Source of the DNA: Symbiodinium natans
Taxonomy: Eukaryota > Sar > Dinophyceae > Suessiales > Symbiodiniaceae
Reading direction: 5' to 3'
NCBI GenBank assembly: GCA_905221605.1
Contig: CAJNDS010002611.1
Coordinates: forward strand, 188,339-252,338
DNA: 64,000 nucleotides
Shown: piece by piece, positions 42,701-53,559 of the stretch
How positions within the stretch are numbered: the first letter of the stretch is position 1
Layout: each line of letters opens with the position of its first letter
Translations under genes and position numbers: made by a program
The notes under the pieces: model-generated
What the model was told of the DNA's origin: nothing
Database searches by the model: none
The model's input: the letters and a program-made list of their open reading frames with translations, nothing else

Positions 42701-45700
42701 GGCCGGAAAAGTTATGTGAAGAGGAGTCAAAACAGCATCAGCTTCCGCAATTCTACCGTTTTTTTGGAGTAGAACAGACCCGATAGTGAACCGTCACACA
42801 TGGAGCGACCGCAAGTTGAGCTGGGCTGCAGGTCCTTCTTGTGCTCTTCCCTCAGTCCACAGCTGGCTGATTCGCCTGAGGTGCCATGAGGGAAGCATAG
42901 GAAACTGAGGAAGCTGCTGCGGAAGCTCTCTGCGCATCGCTATGCATCGCTTATGTCTCTTCTATGTTTTCTGCAATAGGTGAGACCAGCAGGACGTCTT
43001 CTGGTCGATGTGCTGGAGGCCCGCTTCCACATTCGGATCACATCTTGCTTCGTTTTTTTGATATAAGTCTACAACGGTGCATGGAGGATGCGTGCCGACA
43101 ACATGTTTTTGCTTAGCCTTTGCAGCTTAGCTGCCCGCAGGCTGCATGCCTATCTGGAGGAGGCATTCGGTCACATTGAGAAGTCTGACAGAGATGATAC
43201 TGGTCAAGACATTTCTACCGATGCGTATAGGTGGTGCTGCTTCCTCGGAGGTTTCTTGGTTTGCGCTGCGTGCCTAGCAACTTGAGGGTGTGGGGGATTG
43301 CTGTCAAGATGCCAACCACATCCAGTAAAAACAGGTTGGGCATGCTGCTTGGCATGATGCGTGGGAACACAAGCGCTGGGATCTCGGTACGCGATCACAA
43401 AGTCTTGGAGAACAGCTCTTGGCTGTCGGTGTGACGTGCGCATGGTGCTAGCTAGGACCACTGTCTTTGTGTACAAGTGTCTAATAATGTCGACTTACTG
43501 TGGATGGATGAAATCCTCCATCACTTCAAGGCGTGATGCACAATTAGTTTAAGAAGGTCGACCAATCGACCTAATATTGGACTCTTGAGTCTTGATCCGC
43601 CAAGTGTGCCACATGAACGGTCTCGTGGTTGGAAATGGTTGTACTGTTGGACTGCGACAGCCTTTGGCCAAAGAGAGCTCCTTCGCCCATTGCCGTGAGA
43701 ATCGCCGCCACCCACGCCCCTCCCCCCCCCCTCCCCGCCCCTTCCCACTGAAAAACCGCCGCTCGTTTTGTTTGGATTCGGCACTGTGTTTTTGGGTTGA
43801 AGATGTTTTCATCTCACCTTCCTGAAAGTTGGAAACCCAACCAAAAGCCTAAACAAGCACTTCTGTTGTTTTAGATCCCGCTCCGCCGGTAACTGGAATA
43901 TGAAAGCTTGGAGTTGGCCGGTTTTCAGATGACGCACAGCATGTGTTTCTTGTTTACAGCTGTGGAAAAATCACAAATGGAAAGCCAGCATGTTTCTGTC
44001 CGGGAGGTGAAGTCAAGCCTTCGCAGGGCTAGTGCTCGGATGCTGCGGGCTGGCACCCGCAATTCCTGCAACCCTAAAAACATGGCCTAACCTTGCAAAG
44101 CCTGCAAGCGCCGTGTTTGACATGCCCCGGCAAGGGGGAACCGATGGACAACGAAGAGGAAACTAACAAAAGGCTTTGCAAAACATACGAAACAAAAGGG
44201 CCGCAATCGTTGCCTCAGGTTCAGAGCGCTTGTGCCACCATGCCGGTGTCGATTCCTGGCGATGCTGGTCCGGCAAAGACTTTTCAAGAGCTGCTGCAGG
44301 AGTCCTAGCATCTTATCTGATTCCGTCGTGTGACGTGTCCATATGTGTCCATCCTTCCAGTTCTTGTCAATCATGCAGAACCATCTCCCAACCATCTCCC
44401 GTTCCGTGTGACAGGCAGTTTGTTGTACCATGACGTGCCAACCACAACTGCAAACCAGTACCGGCTACGGGCAAAGCATCGGTCACCTCATTCTGAATGA
44501 GAAGTACTTTTACCCTGTGAAGTTTGTTTAGCGCCATGACAGCGGAAGTGACCTCCACCACCTTAGCTGCTCTTAGCCTCTTCTTGCCTACTGCCTACTG
44601 TATGCTCAGTTACTCCCCAGGTACACTCTCCGAGCCCTCGCAACTAAAACAGACATGGTCCAGACACTCAGTACAAGTAATCGTATACTTGTCGCGACAG
44701 ACAAAAAAATGGAGTGACAAGTGTTTTCTGCTCAGGCTTAGAATCCTTTCTTTCCCCTTTTGGGGAGCACGGGGGGGGGGGGGGGGGGGGGCGTGGGGAG
44801 CTCTTTCGTCCTGTGGGCTGTCAGAGTCAGGTTCGGAGCTTTCTCAGCGACGGTCAGGATCACAGCAGTGCCATTTGTGGGGACATTGCCGGAGACATGA
44901 GCACTGGAGCTACGTTTAAAGCTTGCGAGCCGAGCAGGAGCTGCTTGGCGGCTCATGGAGACCAAGAGGCCTGCACCTCGCACCTCGCACCTCGCTTCAC
45001 AGATTTGCCTTAGTAAGACACACGCTCACAGGCAAATACGTTCACTTGATCACGATGCCGCAGGCAGAGGACTCGATGAGTGGTCCTTCACAAGAAGCGC
45101 GCTTCTGAGAGTGAAGCCTGTGCAGACAAGTTTGCTGTGTCACGAATCGCCTGCATGTGTGTGTGAAGGTCAGTACCCTCCTGGGCTTTCTGAAGCTACT
45201 GTTGTACTGGCTAGCAGCCGGCCTCAGTCAAAGGATGACGGCTCTCGACGTCGCAAGACGTACAAAACATCTAAGACAGGCAACTTGCCCGACAGCACTC
45301 GGAAGCTTTGCGACTTCGCCCGTGATGATTCCACTTGCGTGCGCCCCAGTCGCTCTGCTAAGGCTATAAAGTTGAAGCACGCGCATAGCAAAGCTCCGCA
45401 TAATTTCCTCTTTGACTTTCGGTTGGGATAACGGGGAATACCTGAGGCTGTTGATCTCACTTGTGTGGGTAATCGCCAGACACTCAAACATCTTCAGAGG
45501 GGTCAGCTGTTGTTGCATGGCTCTGGACAACGGGCATCCTATACCACGTGCCAGGCTGTGGCGCATACCAAGCACAGATTGAAGGCCTTGCAGTCCGACT
45601 TCTAATCAGCCTAGTTTCAGCCAAATCCAGCCTCTGCAGCGATTCACACGCGCATGGTTTCGAAGCGCGGGCTATCCCCAAAGCTCATCTATCTCTTGAA

Positions 45701-46700
45701 GGCCTGGCCTGTTTGCTCCTGGGCACCTGCATCTCGGAGCACACAGAGGTCTGGCGCGCTGCATGAAGCATTGACAGATACCGTCGGCCTGTTTGGCCAG
45801 GCCGACTGCGCGGCGTTGATGTCCCTCATCGCCAGACGCTTCGAGCCAAGTTGCGCAGGGCAGAAGCATTGAGAGTGCAGACATGTGCAGACCATTAATT
45901 CTTGTTTTGTTTGCTCAGGTGTGGGTATCGAGGCCTACCAGGAGAAGGCCGCAGCATTCCTGTCAGGGCTATTCAAGCGGCTATTCTGGTTTACTAGGAT
46001 GAGACGACCTGAGCACTGCAATTGCCAAGAGCACACAGCTTTGAGGTAAAGTCGCTTTTGAGATCAGAGGCGTTGCAGTGCTGATCTCGGTTCAACCCGT
46101 GGCGCACAGAGTGAGCCCACTGGTGCACCCATTTGTAAACCCTCTGACTTCCGGTTTCATTCTGGCTCCGTCGAGGCGTCCACCCAGGGGCCTGGCAGAG
46201 TTCCGCTCCTTGGTTAAAGCATCTGTAATCACTGTAATCGTCTGTAATCTGTATTTAAAGCCAGACCCAGCCAGACTCTAGAAGCAAATTAATGGGCCAA
46301 CTTGGCCGACTTTTGACAAGGCTGGTACAATGCCCACTACCGAAACTTTGTCCGCGAGCAGCAGCGTGCAGGGTGCCAAGACTGTTAGAGATCTGCTTGA
46401 GAGACCTGTGGAACCAATGCGGAATGAGGATCCAAGTGGAAGGACTCAAAGTGTGAAGTGGCAAAAGTTTTTGCCGACGCAACTTTGATCAGTGGAGCAG
46501 GCTCGACCAGACGCGTCATGGCTGCTCATAAACTTGAGCACAGGTCGTGCAGCGGCGTATGGTGCAGCTGTATGTTGCCGAAGGCAGGATGCTGTCAGAG
46601 AGAGTCACAGCATCCCGCGCCCATTGAATGTGGAGGTGTCGGTGGGGGTGGACTGAGCGAAGACGTGGCTGAACACTACAAGCAGTTGATCCGAGTGCAG
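36770..46700 (+). CDS. USO1: Uso1/p115 vesicle-tethering factor, armadillo head and first coil exons
   Basis: Dispersed exons match the p115/Uso1 head in order. About 36790-36830 reads [11 protein letters not shown]. 36979-37055 reads [19 protein letters not shown]. 37206-37313 reads [20 protein letters not shown]. 37401-37554 reads [19 protein letters not shown] and further. About 37662-37770 reads [12 protein letters not shown] then [11 protein letters not shown]. About 40466-40575 reads [19 protein letters not shown]. About 43210 reads [14 protein letters not shown]. About 44219-44303 reads [13 protein letters not shown]. About 45554-45748 reads [16 protein letters not shown] and [16 protein letters not shown]. 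45801-45837 reads [13 protein letters not shown]. 45919 onward reads [15 protein letters not shown]. 46321-46372 reads [16 protein letters not shown]. About 46650 reads [15 protein letters not shown]. Animal counterparts include VIRNE-LLLL, GLCALLLGIS, LIEKRIG and VTHYKNMIREQ. Introns 37056 and 37314 start GA, 45838 GC, 45749 GT. It tethers vesicles in ER-Golgi traffic. The N-terminus and some mid exons are missing. Confidence 0.75.
37925..38595. repeat. 8-bp GGAAAGAA minisatellite, about 660 bp
   Basis: Some eighty units of GAAGGAAA with occasional GCAGGAAA, GAAGGCAA and GAAGGGAA variants that occur in blocks, so homogenisation is regional (GGCAAGAA near 38460-38500, GGGAAGAA near 38500-38570). 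It is pure purine on +. It lies in a USO1 intron. Lys/Glu/Gly/Arg frames on + and Phe/Leu/Ser frames on - are artefacts. Confidence 0.97.
38730..39610 (+). repeat. Tandem 95-200 bp repeat with G-run/C-run hairpin core, about 8 units
   Basis: Each unit carries GCTTGCTTCAAAGCATATGA, then (often) CCCATCATGCGAGCATTGTG, TTTGCAAA, a run of 7-25 G, CTGCGCCC or similar, a C-rich run, and TTTAAGCCGTGCA. Units begin near 38730, 38859, 39059, 39172, 39286, 39380, 39479 and 39570. The G run and following C run could pair as a stem. The two half copies at 12.17-12.30 kb are in the opposite orientation. Lies in a USO1 intron. Confidence 0.85.
39611..40465 (+). other. USO1 intron, no exon recognised
   Basis: About 39610-39930 contains two related A-rich stretches (GTAGTATGATTCCTATGAAA and GTGGTATGAGTCCTATGAAA), a diverged duplication. 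A-rich sequence lies at about 40080-40140. A 121-codon frame from 40224 overlaps the USO1 exon at 40466 in a different frame and is probably a shadow. Confidence 0.4.
40704..40752. repeat. 12-bp tandem repeat (CCATGCCATGTT)
   Basis: Four units of ATGTTCCATGCC in tandem, intronic to USO1. Reads as repeated Met-Pro-Cys-Ser on +. Confidence 0.85.
40760..43100 (+). other. USO1 intronic region with unplaced open frames
   Basis: USO1 exons between the [10 protein letters not shown] part and the TDAYRW part must lie here but were not identified with certainty; about 42979-43040 ([17 protein letters not shown] after ATAG) is a candidate. Frames at 41328-41687 and 42400-42786 are long for chance and protein-like (the latter reads [15 protein letters not shown]), but I cannot name them. 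Confidence 0.35.
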
Positions 46701-49700
46701 GCGCAGTACAAGTCACGAGAATTTCGTGTGTGGAATTTCTTCAGTCTCGGCCCGCCTGTCTGCAATAGCCATGCAGGGGCTCAAACACATTAGTACGCGG
46801 TGCGCGGGTGCTTTGAGAAGTTTTTTTTTATGCATGCGCTCTGCAACAAACAAAGACCTTGCTTAGGCTGTCAAAAAGTCCAACTGACTGCAAGTTGTGA
46901 GTCATCTATCTCCTGAGTTTGCGGAAGACTCGCGCAGGCGCAGCATCATAACTCTGCTTAGATTCGGTCCGATGCAGCCGAAATGGTGGATGCCTTGTTG
47001 AGGAGCCTGAACGTTGGGCGGGCCACTTGCCTTCACAGGCTGAGGGTCGTAAAGGGGCAGGCTGCGCCGCTGCGCCGTCCGAGGCTTGTGCAATTTTCGA
47101 CGGCGGCCTTGGTAAGTTTGACATTGCGGCCATATGCCATGAGGCAGGTGGCTTTAACCTGGAGAGACAGTGCGCTAACTGTTCGAACTTGAACTTGCCT
47201 GTACTATGTGGCCGGACTCCGGCCAAGTCTCCGACAGCATATGAAGGCGTCTGGGTTTGTTCGATTTTCGGGGGTGCCGGCTTAAGAAGGGCGCACGGTT
47301 TGCACACCCCCGAAACATACCTCCCGACTCCCGATCCCAACACCAGTTGCTAACCCCCCCCCCCCCATGATTGAAGAAAGCCCATCTGAACAAATCTGGA
47401 ATGACGAGTCCAAAGCAAGCCAGCAACGGATGAACTGAGTTTAGTTCGAGAGTGTGTTTTGAGTGCTCACTGCAGCTGTGGTGACGTAGCTGGACACTGC
47501 AGGCTTTTTTTCCTGAATGTTCATGGAGAGAGCAGACTCCGCGGCTGGAGGTGCGCTGTGTGAACACACAGGTCGGGGAAACATTATGCATCACGCCAGT
47601 GCCTCAGCCCACACTGCAACAGCAAAATGACACGGTGCATTGCAATATATTGCAATCTTCATGCTTGCCCATGTTCACTCAGGCTATCCGACGTGGAGCA
47701 TCGTGTGGCTGGCGAGGACCTTCATAGTCTTGGCACGGTCGCCATTATCAAGCAGGGTCCCAAGATGTCCCAAGCAATCCCAAGCATTACCGCCTTCGAA
47801 ATCGCTGAAGTTCAGGTCGCAGGCTGAGGATGTCGTCCTTGTTCTTAAGGCGGGCAAATGTGGGCATCTTTCCTTATGTACCATGCGCAAGCCCGAAGCA
47901 CAGGTTTGGGCCACACGGGACACACCGCCCTTCTCCAAACACGCCGAGAAGCGGCATGTGGGCGAGGCCCGTTTGACAGATTGTTATGCTTGCATATGCT
48001 TGCGACGTCATGCGACTGCGACACATGCTGTACTTCAGGTACGTATTCCCCTTCGTCATCTGTCAGACCTCTGCAACTGCATGTTGTACTTTACTTGGGC
48101 CTGCCTCTCACTGACTTCCCATTGCGGCTGCGGTAAGGGTTCATGTGGAAGCATAGTCGTGCAGTCTTGCTTTCCCAACGGGTCTCAGTGAAGCCGGAAG
48201 TCGGTTTCCGAGACTTGGTGCTAAGGTCAACCTTGAAAGCGCAGGGCTCAACGATTCCGTTGCTCACCTAGGCTTCGATTGCATGACTCCACTGCACCAT
48301 ACTGCACTCTGAACCGCATAACATGGGGACATGAGCTCCTCTGCAGTATTCTGTAGCCGAGACGTGAGCATATTCTGCCCCAACAGTCAAGGGTGCGTAT
48401 GCCGCAGGCTATGGAAACCCATTTGCTGCCAACAGTTCGGAGTCCTTTCTCCAGGCTGCCGTTGTGCTGCCGTGGTGCTGAACATTGCATATACTGCATT
48501 GTGCACTTCACACTTGTGCAGAGAGGAGATGTGTGTCAATGTGTCGAACTGCTTTGACTCAGTGATACTCAGTGCCACTGTCAGGGCATCATGAGCAATC
48601 CGCGGCAGCTGTTCCAGCCGAAGGCTTGTTTTCTTGACTTTGAGAGTTGAGAGAGCGCAGCCACACTTGCCACAACACCAGTGCGCAGGGTCTGCTCTCC
48701 AACGCGAATCACGGGCCTTTTCAGTTTTTAAGTCGAACTCCGGTGACTGCCATGAATTGTAGCGACGGCAGCGTTGTTGGGAGAGTCTGAGCTCGGACGT
48801 CCCATGCAGCGTGACACCCGTTTGGAGGCCTGCATCTCCCTCTGTCGAGCAGATGAACTCGCCGAGACTGACAGACTGTTGTGGACGAAGGACTTGCCAA
48901 GGCTGCATTCTTTTGGCACCGATGGACCTCAGTGGCAAATTTGTGATTAGTTGAGCCATGAACTTGGGGCTCGTGCCAGGCAAGACCGCATCAAGCGATG
49001 GGGACCCCTCCTGCGATCTCAACAGCAGCATGCTGTGATGTAGCCCGGCACATGACAACATGATCGCACGCAGAACACCTACTGATTTTGCAGTCTGTTC
49101 TGCCATTGAAACGTCGTGTGGCTTTAGGTGCACGGCCCAGAACCTCGAGGTGGTCCCAGCCAGCAATTTTGTCGGGCGAGCCTTTCGATGCCTTCTGAAA
49201 CATTCTGCAACCCTCACTCCTGCTACTACACAGACCGCTTCTTGACATTTCTTTATCAGGCTGCTGCGCAGCAGAATGGGACGGGTGACCTCCCACAAAG
49301 ACTTATGCATCTCAGGGACGAAGCCTCAGTCGCGTCCCCTGCCTTCATTGTGTCATCTTCGGCTCTTCATGGCCAAAACCATTGGCAGTCAGGAAGTTTG
49401 TGTTTGGGGCCTCCCAACCAACTTAAGAAAATGCAAAGGCCACATGAGCCCTGAGAGCTTGACATTGTAGCCAGTGGCTCCACAAGAAGCGAGTATGGCT
49501 GTACTGTAGGTGCGAGTTCCTTCGGCTGGGGAAACAAGTATTGAAGAGCTGCACTGAGGCTCAGGCTGATGAGCAAGCTCAGGAGATCGAGCTGCTGCAG
49601 GCCATCATGTATAGTTGACGACAGGCGACTACCTTTCAGCATATTCATATAACAGTCGCGTATGGCAACTCGCTGATAGCCGGTCATTTGCATCTGCTGT

Positions 49701-52700
49701 CATTGGCCATCAATGGGGCGCAGCCCTGCAGGAGCAGTTGCAGCCGCGACCTCACAGTGTTGAAGTTTGGGGCAGCCCGGGCAGCCCTGGTTTAGTAACA
49801 TGTATCTGCTGTCCGGAATCGCCTAGAGCTTCTCTCAGGATGCATGTGAAAGGATCTTCTGCTGAGTTTTTCGTTCAGGTCCGCATCGCGAGTAACTACC
49901 GCCCCTACATCTGCGGAAGCGCTGGACGTGTTGCTCAATGGAGGTGACGTGATAGACTCCAGCCTTGGAATTGTCTGACGAAGCGTTATCGGAACAGGAG
50001 ACCAATGGAGACAAAAGCCGTCCATGCAGCCGAGCTGAAACAAGGCGGTCATCCGCAGATGGCAGCAACACGTCGACTTGAAAAGGACACTGCTGGAAGA
50101 GCGAACGAGTCGTCAGCTCGAAGAGGCCCCGAACTCAAAAAATCAGATCGAAACATGAAAGAAAACACTGTGGTGTGAGATGGGCTTCTGAGCAGACGTC
50201 TTTGCCAAGGCAAGAGGTCTCGCCATGCAGACCGAAGCTGCACTGGCCAGGTGCCTGTCCCCTTCTTCAGTCTCGTGCAAGATCGTGGGAGAAACTTCTC
50301 GTGACGCACCTACACAGAATTCCTCACAAAGAGGCTTATGGGGTATCAGCGCCAAAGACCACCAAGTACCCATCGTTGACTTGCTGCCAAATCACCAAAC
50401 GGATTTCCGACGAGCCAAACATCAGTTACAACGATGTTGAGCCACACGCTTCAACCAAGACCTCGTGGAATTCATACCCGCGTTGTTGTAGACCGTGCAT
50501 TGAAGAGCATGCGATAGCATGCAAGCTATCACGTTCTTGCGACAACCGCAGATATTGCATCAAAGAGGTCGTCCTCTCGGTTCAGCTACAGGAGAAAGCT
50601 GGTCAAACTACATGTTCTGCAAAGGACGTCCTGACGTCCTCGGCACATGTGCACAGACCCTCCCTCGGTATTGGCAGCTCAGTCGTGAATGCACCATCTT
50701 CATACTCTCAGTGTACCTTCAGACTTAACCTGGCAGTGCCCCTGAAAGAACCACCATATGTTGAGCTGCACCATCTCTTTTGGGGCTATATCGAGGTTGT
50801 TCTAAAGCACCCTTGTCCTGGGTTGTATTCAAGCGATTGTTTCAAGATCGTGTTTTTTTTTCTGTGTCTCTTCGCACTATGTCCGCAAAGCGTCTTATCA
50901 TCATGGACAGCAAACATTGTAACCAGATGCCTTGTCTAAGCAATGTTAGTTCGACATCCTCACTCGAAGAGTTGCGCCTACCTATCTGAAATTGAATCTC
51001 AACTACCGTAAACAGCAATCAAGCATTGAAACAAAGTTTCTCCAGCAGTACTTCATTCGGGTTCTTCGCCGGTGCCTTTCATCGCTCACCTCTCAATCCC
51101 GCATTTTTGCACGAACCCGTGCAAATGCAGATGTATTCTGACTGACAAACGAGTCGGCACAGGCTGCCCGGTTTGTGAGGAGACAAGTTTGCTCTGCATG
51201 ACAGGTCCTCTCGCTGCTCCTGTTTTGGTTTCCGATTCCTGCTCTCGCGTAGGCTTCCTGTATGTCTTGTCCGTATTTCTACGAGAACATCGTGAACAAA
51301 GTTGCAAAGTCGGGCCTTACGATTTGTTAACCTTGAAGGCATGAGACACTCACGCCGACATCCGAGGAAACACTCTTGCACGGACACGCGAGCTCCGCCC
51401 GCCTAGCAGTTCTGTGTGTGTGTGTGTATAAGTGGGGTGTGTGTCTGTGTGTCTGGGTGGGTGGGTTAGTGGGTGTGTGTGTGTGTGGTGCGTGTGTGTC
51501 TGAGCGTGTCTCCATGTTTATGTTGTTGTGCATTCAAGGACCGGGTCACCCCAATTCATGCTTTGCTAGCTTCACTTCACGAAGGGCAGCAGGGCATGCT
51601 TCTGTTACAAGCGGAGCCAACATGAGACGGTTGACCTTCTGTCACGCGTATGCATGTGACACTGCATCATTCCGAGGTGACGTACCTGCATTTCACAGCA
51701 AGGAATGATTGTCGTCACTGAGTCGTCACACATTGAAGATGTAGACCGATCCAGCCATTTCTTTTGTTCTTTGCATGTGTGTGTGTGTGCTTGCGTTTTC
51801 GGAAAGGTGGTTGTGCGCGTGGGTGTGTGGGTGCATGTGCGTGCGCACACGCAGTGGGAGGCGTGGGCGAGACGCCGAAGCGCACAAGGAGCTGAGCTTG
51901 CATCTCTCGCTTCATGTTGTGCATTTTGTCTGAGATTTGAGGAGCTCGAAACGCAGCAAAGTTTAAGCACTCAGCTCCGAGGAGAGCTGCAAAGCTATGA
52001 GGCGACGTCTATGAGCCTGAAAGAATTAGTTGAATTATTGCGAGTCACTGTCCACACGTCTGTACACTGCAAAAAAAAGTGCTTATAGGGCACACAGACG
52101 ATCAAGCTTTCAGACATCACGCAGTGGGTAAGGGAGCAGGCACATGGATAATTGTAAACGCTTGCGCGCGCCGCCTCACAGGACGAAAGAGGGAGGAAGG
52201 GCAGAGCGGGTGGGGGGGGGTGGGGGGGGGGGGTGGGGGGGGGGTGGGGGTGGGGGGGGGGTGGGGGGGGGGTGGGGGGGGGTGGGGGGGGGTGGGGGGG
52301 GGTGGGGGGGGGGGGGGGGTGGGGGGGGGTGGGGGGTGGGGGGGGTGGGGGGGGGGGGGGGGTGGGGGGGGGGGGTGGGGGGGGGGGGGGTGGGGGGGGG
52401 GGGGGTGGGGGGTGGGGGGGGGTGGGGGGGGGGTTGGGGGGGGGTGGGGGGGGGTGGGGGGGGGGGGGGGGGGGTGGGTGGGGGGGGGTGGGGGGGGGGG
52501 GGGGGGAGTGGGGGGGGGGGGTGGGGGGGGGGGGTGGGGGGGTGGGGGGGGGGGGGGGTGGGGGGGGGGGGGTGGGGGGGGGGGGGGGGGGGGGGGGGGG
52601 GGTGGGGGGGTGGGGGGGGGGGGTGGGGGTGGGGGGGGGGGGGGGGGGGGGTGGGGGGGGGTGGGGGGGTGGGGGGGGGGGGGGGGTGGGGGGGGGGTGC

Positions 52701-53520
52701 GGGGGGGGGGTGGGGGGGGGGGGGTGGGGGTGGGGGGGAGGGTGAGGGTGGGGGGGTGGGGGGGGAGGGTGGGGGGGAGGGTGGGGGGGAGGGTGGGGGG
52801 GAGGGTGGGGGGGGGGGGCGTCAGAAAATTTGGGGGGAAGGGTCTGCTTGTTCCAGACGCTTCTAGGCAGGAAGCCGAGGCGAATATGTTACGCATGTTC
52901 GTGCTTGTGAAGGTTGAGCTCTCAAAACTTGGCGAAGAAGCCAACAACAAAATCGAGGCCAAAAGCTTTTCAAGCTCAGACGTCGAAATTATGTGCACTT
53001 TCTTGCGGGGGCTCGAAGGCGGCGAACATCCGCATCCGGGCGCTTCGAAGGGAGCGCGATGAGGCACCCAATGCCCTAATGTCACGAGTCAGGGCATTGT
53101 CCGTATCGGGCCAGCTATTGTCTGTTGCTAGCTATCTGTTGCTTTTAAAGGCATCTCGATCACTTGCAGAACGAAGAGAAGGCAATCAAAAGCTGCAGCT
53201 GCTCCTCGAGGCAGCGGTACTTTGCAAACACACTACATTGACTTGCCCCCTGAAAATGATACCTTAGGAGTTGGAAGACGAAAAGTCGCAGCTTGCCCAG
53301 CAAAAGGAGGTGCATCACAGTACATCACGGTGCATGCAGCTGCACATGAGTACAAAGCAGACCCGTCAAGTAAAAAGGCGAGATATCAAAGCACAGACAT
53401 GCGTTGCAATCCCTGGCAGACCTTGATGCGGATGGTGGAGGACCTGCATGCGTGCTGCAACGAGGCAGGACTTCCTGCAGCAGATCGAGCCTCCATCGCC
53501 CCTCGGCTGTTTTGTGGTCA
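46650..53520 (+). CDS. Probable Uso1/p115 coiled-coil tail exons
   Basis: Short AG-bounded exons with heptad-like Glu/Gln/Leu composition follow the USO1 head on the same strand. 49559-49600 reads AQADEQAQEIELLQ. About 50070-50110 reads QQHVDLKRTLLEERTSRQL. About 51935-52060 reads LETQQSLSTQLRGELQS. About 52865-52960 reads VLVKVELSKLGEEANNK. About 53012-53060 reads ANIRIRALRRERDEA. 53268-53309 reads ELEDEKSQLAQQKE. About 53420-53500 reads MVEDLHACCNEAGLPAADRA. p115 has a long coiled-coil tail, so continuity is reasonable, but coiled-coil composition alone does not prove the family. These exons could be a second gene. The last exon and stop are not determined. Confidence 0.5.
46800..48386 (+). 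other. USO1 intronic region, no exon recognised
   Basis: Open frames of 100-145 codons exist on both strands near 46906-47353. Neither shows a family pattern, and they overlap each other. Otherwise unique sequence. Confidence 0.35.
48387..49310 (-). CDS. Hypothetical 307-codon ORF on the - strand within a USO1 intron
   Basis: This is the longest non-repetitive open frame on the - strand. A frame of this length without low complexity is unlikely by chance. From about residue 208 it contains HWCCGKCGCALSTLKVKK followed by T-LRLEQLP and a helical region. The C-x-x-C-x-C cluster with following Ser/Thr-rich and Leu-Pro motif loosely resembles the zinc-ribbon lead-in of IS1595/ISXO2-type transposases, but I see no DDE catalytic core, so that is only a suggestion. 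It ends LRHTHP with a stop. It may be a retroposed or transposon-derived ORF. The start ATG at 49310 is simply the first in frame. Confidence 0.45.
   Translation of the reverse strand: MHKSLWEVTRPILLRSSLIKKCQEAVCVVAGVRVAECFRRHRKARPTKLLAGTTSRFWAVHLKPHDVSMAEQTAKSVGVLRAIMLSCAGLHHSMLLLRSQEGSPSLDAVLPGTSPKFMAQLITNLPLRSIGAKRMQPWQVLRPQQSVSLGEFICSTEGDAGLQTGVTLHGTSELRLSQQRCRRYNSWQSPEFDLKTEKARDSRWRADPAHWCCGKCGCALSTLKVKKTSLRLEQLPRIAHDALTVALSITESKQFDTLTHISSLHKCEVHNAVYAMFSTTAAQRQPGERTPNCWQQMGFHSLRHTHP
50175..50939 (+). CDS. Hypothetical 254-codon open frame
   Basis: A long + frame of ordinary composition (GIGSSVVNAPSSYSQCTF; LAVPLKEPPYVELHHLFWGY). No family was recognised. It overlaps shorter frames and sits among the supposed USO1 tail exons. 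It may be a fragment of a mobile element, a real exon cluster, or chance. Listed because its length is above what I expect randomly here. Confidence 0.25.
   Translation: MRWASEQTSLPRQEVSPCRPKLHWPGACPLLQSRARSWEKLLVTHLHRIPHKEAYGVSAPKTTKYPSLTCCQITKRISDEPNISYNDVEPHASTKTSWNSYPRCCRPCIEEHAIACKLSRSCDNRRYCIKEVVLSVQLQEKAGQTTCSAKDVLTSSAHVHRPSLGIGSSVVNAPSSYSQCTFRLNLAVPLKEPPYVELHHLFWGYIEVVLKHPCPGLYSSDCFKIVFFFLCLFALCPQSVLSSWTANIVTRCLV
51412..51495. repeat. (GT)n / GGGTGTGT microsatellite
   Basis: Interrupted GTGTGTG and GGGTGGGTGGGT blocks in a probable USO1 intron. A similar shorter tract lies at 51775-51855. Confidence 0.8.
52211..52818 (+). repeat. 600-bp G-rich (GnT) array, potential G-quadruplex
   Basis: The + strand is about 90% G, in runs of 5-20 separated by single T (rarely A or C), ending in GGGGGGGAGGGTG units. 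It is extremely strand-asymmetric, with the complementary strand almost all C. It lies in the intron between coiled-coil exons at about 52060 and 52865. Long Gly/Trp or Pro frames over it are artefacts. Confidence 0.95.
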
Positions 53521-53559
53521 AGGTCACGGGGTTCTGTTCTGGACGTTTTTTTGAGGGTT

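Noticed and set aside
52079-53085. Gly/Trp-rich + ORF and Pro-rich - ORF of over 320 codons
   Set aside because: Created by the G-run array. Only the ends (about 52865 onward) resemble a real exon.
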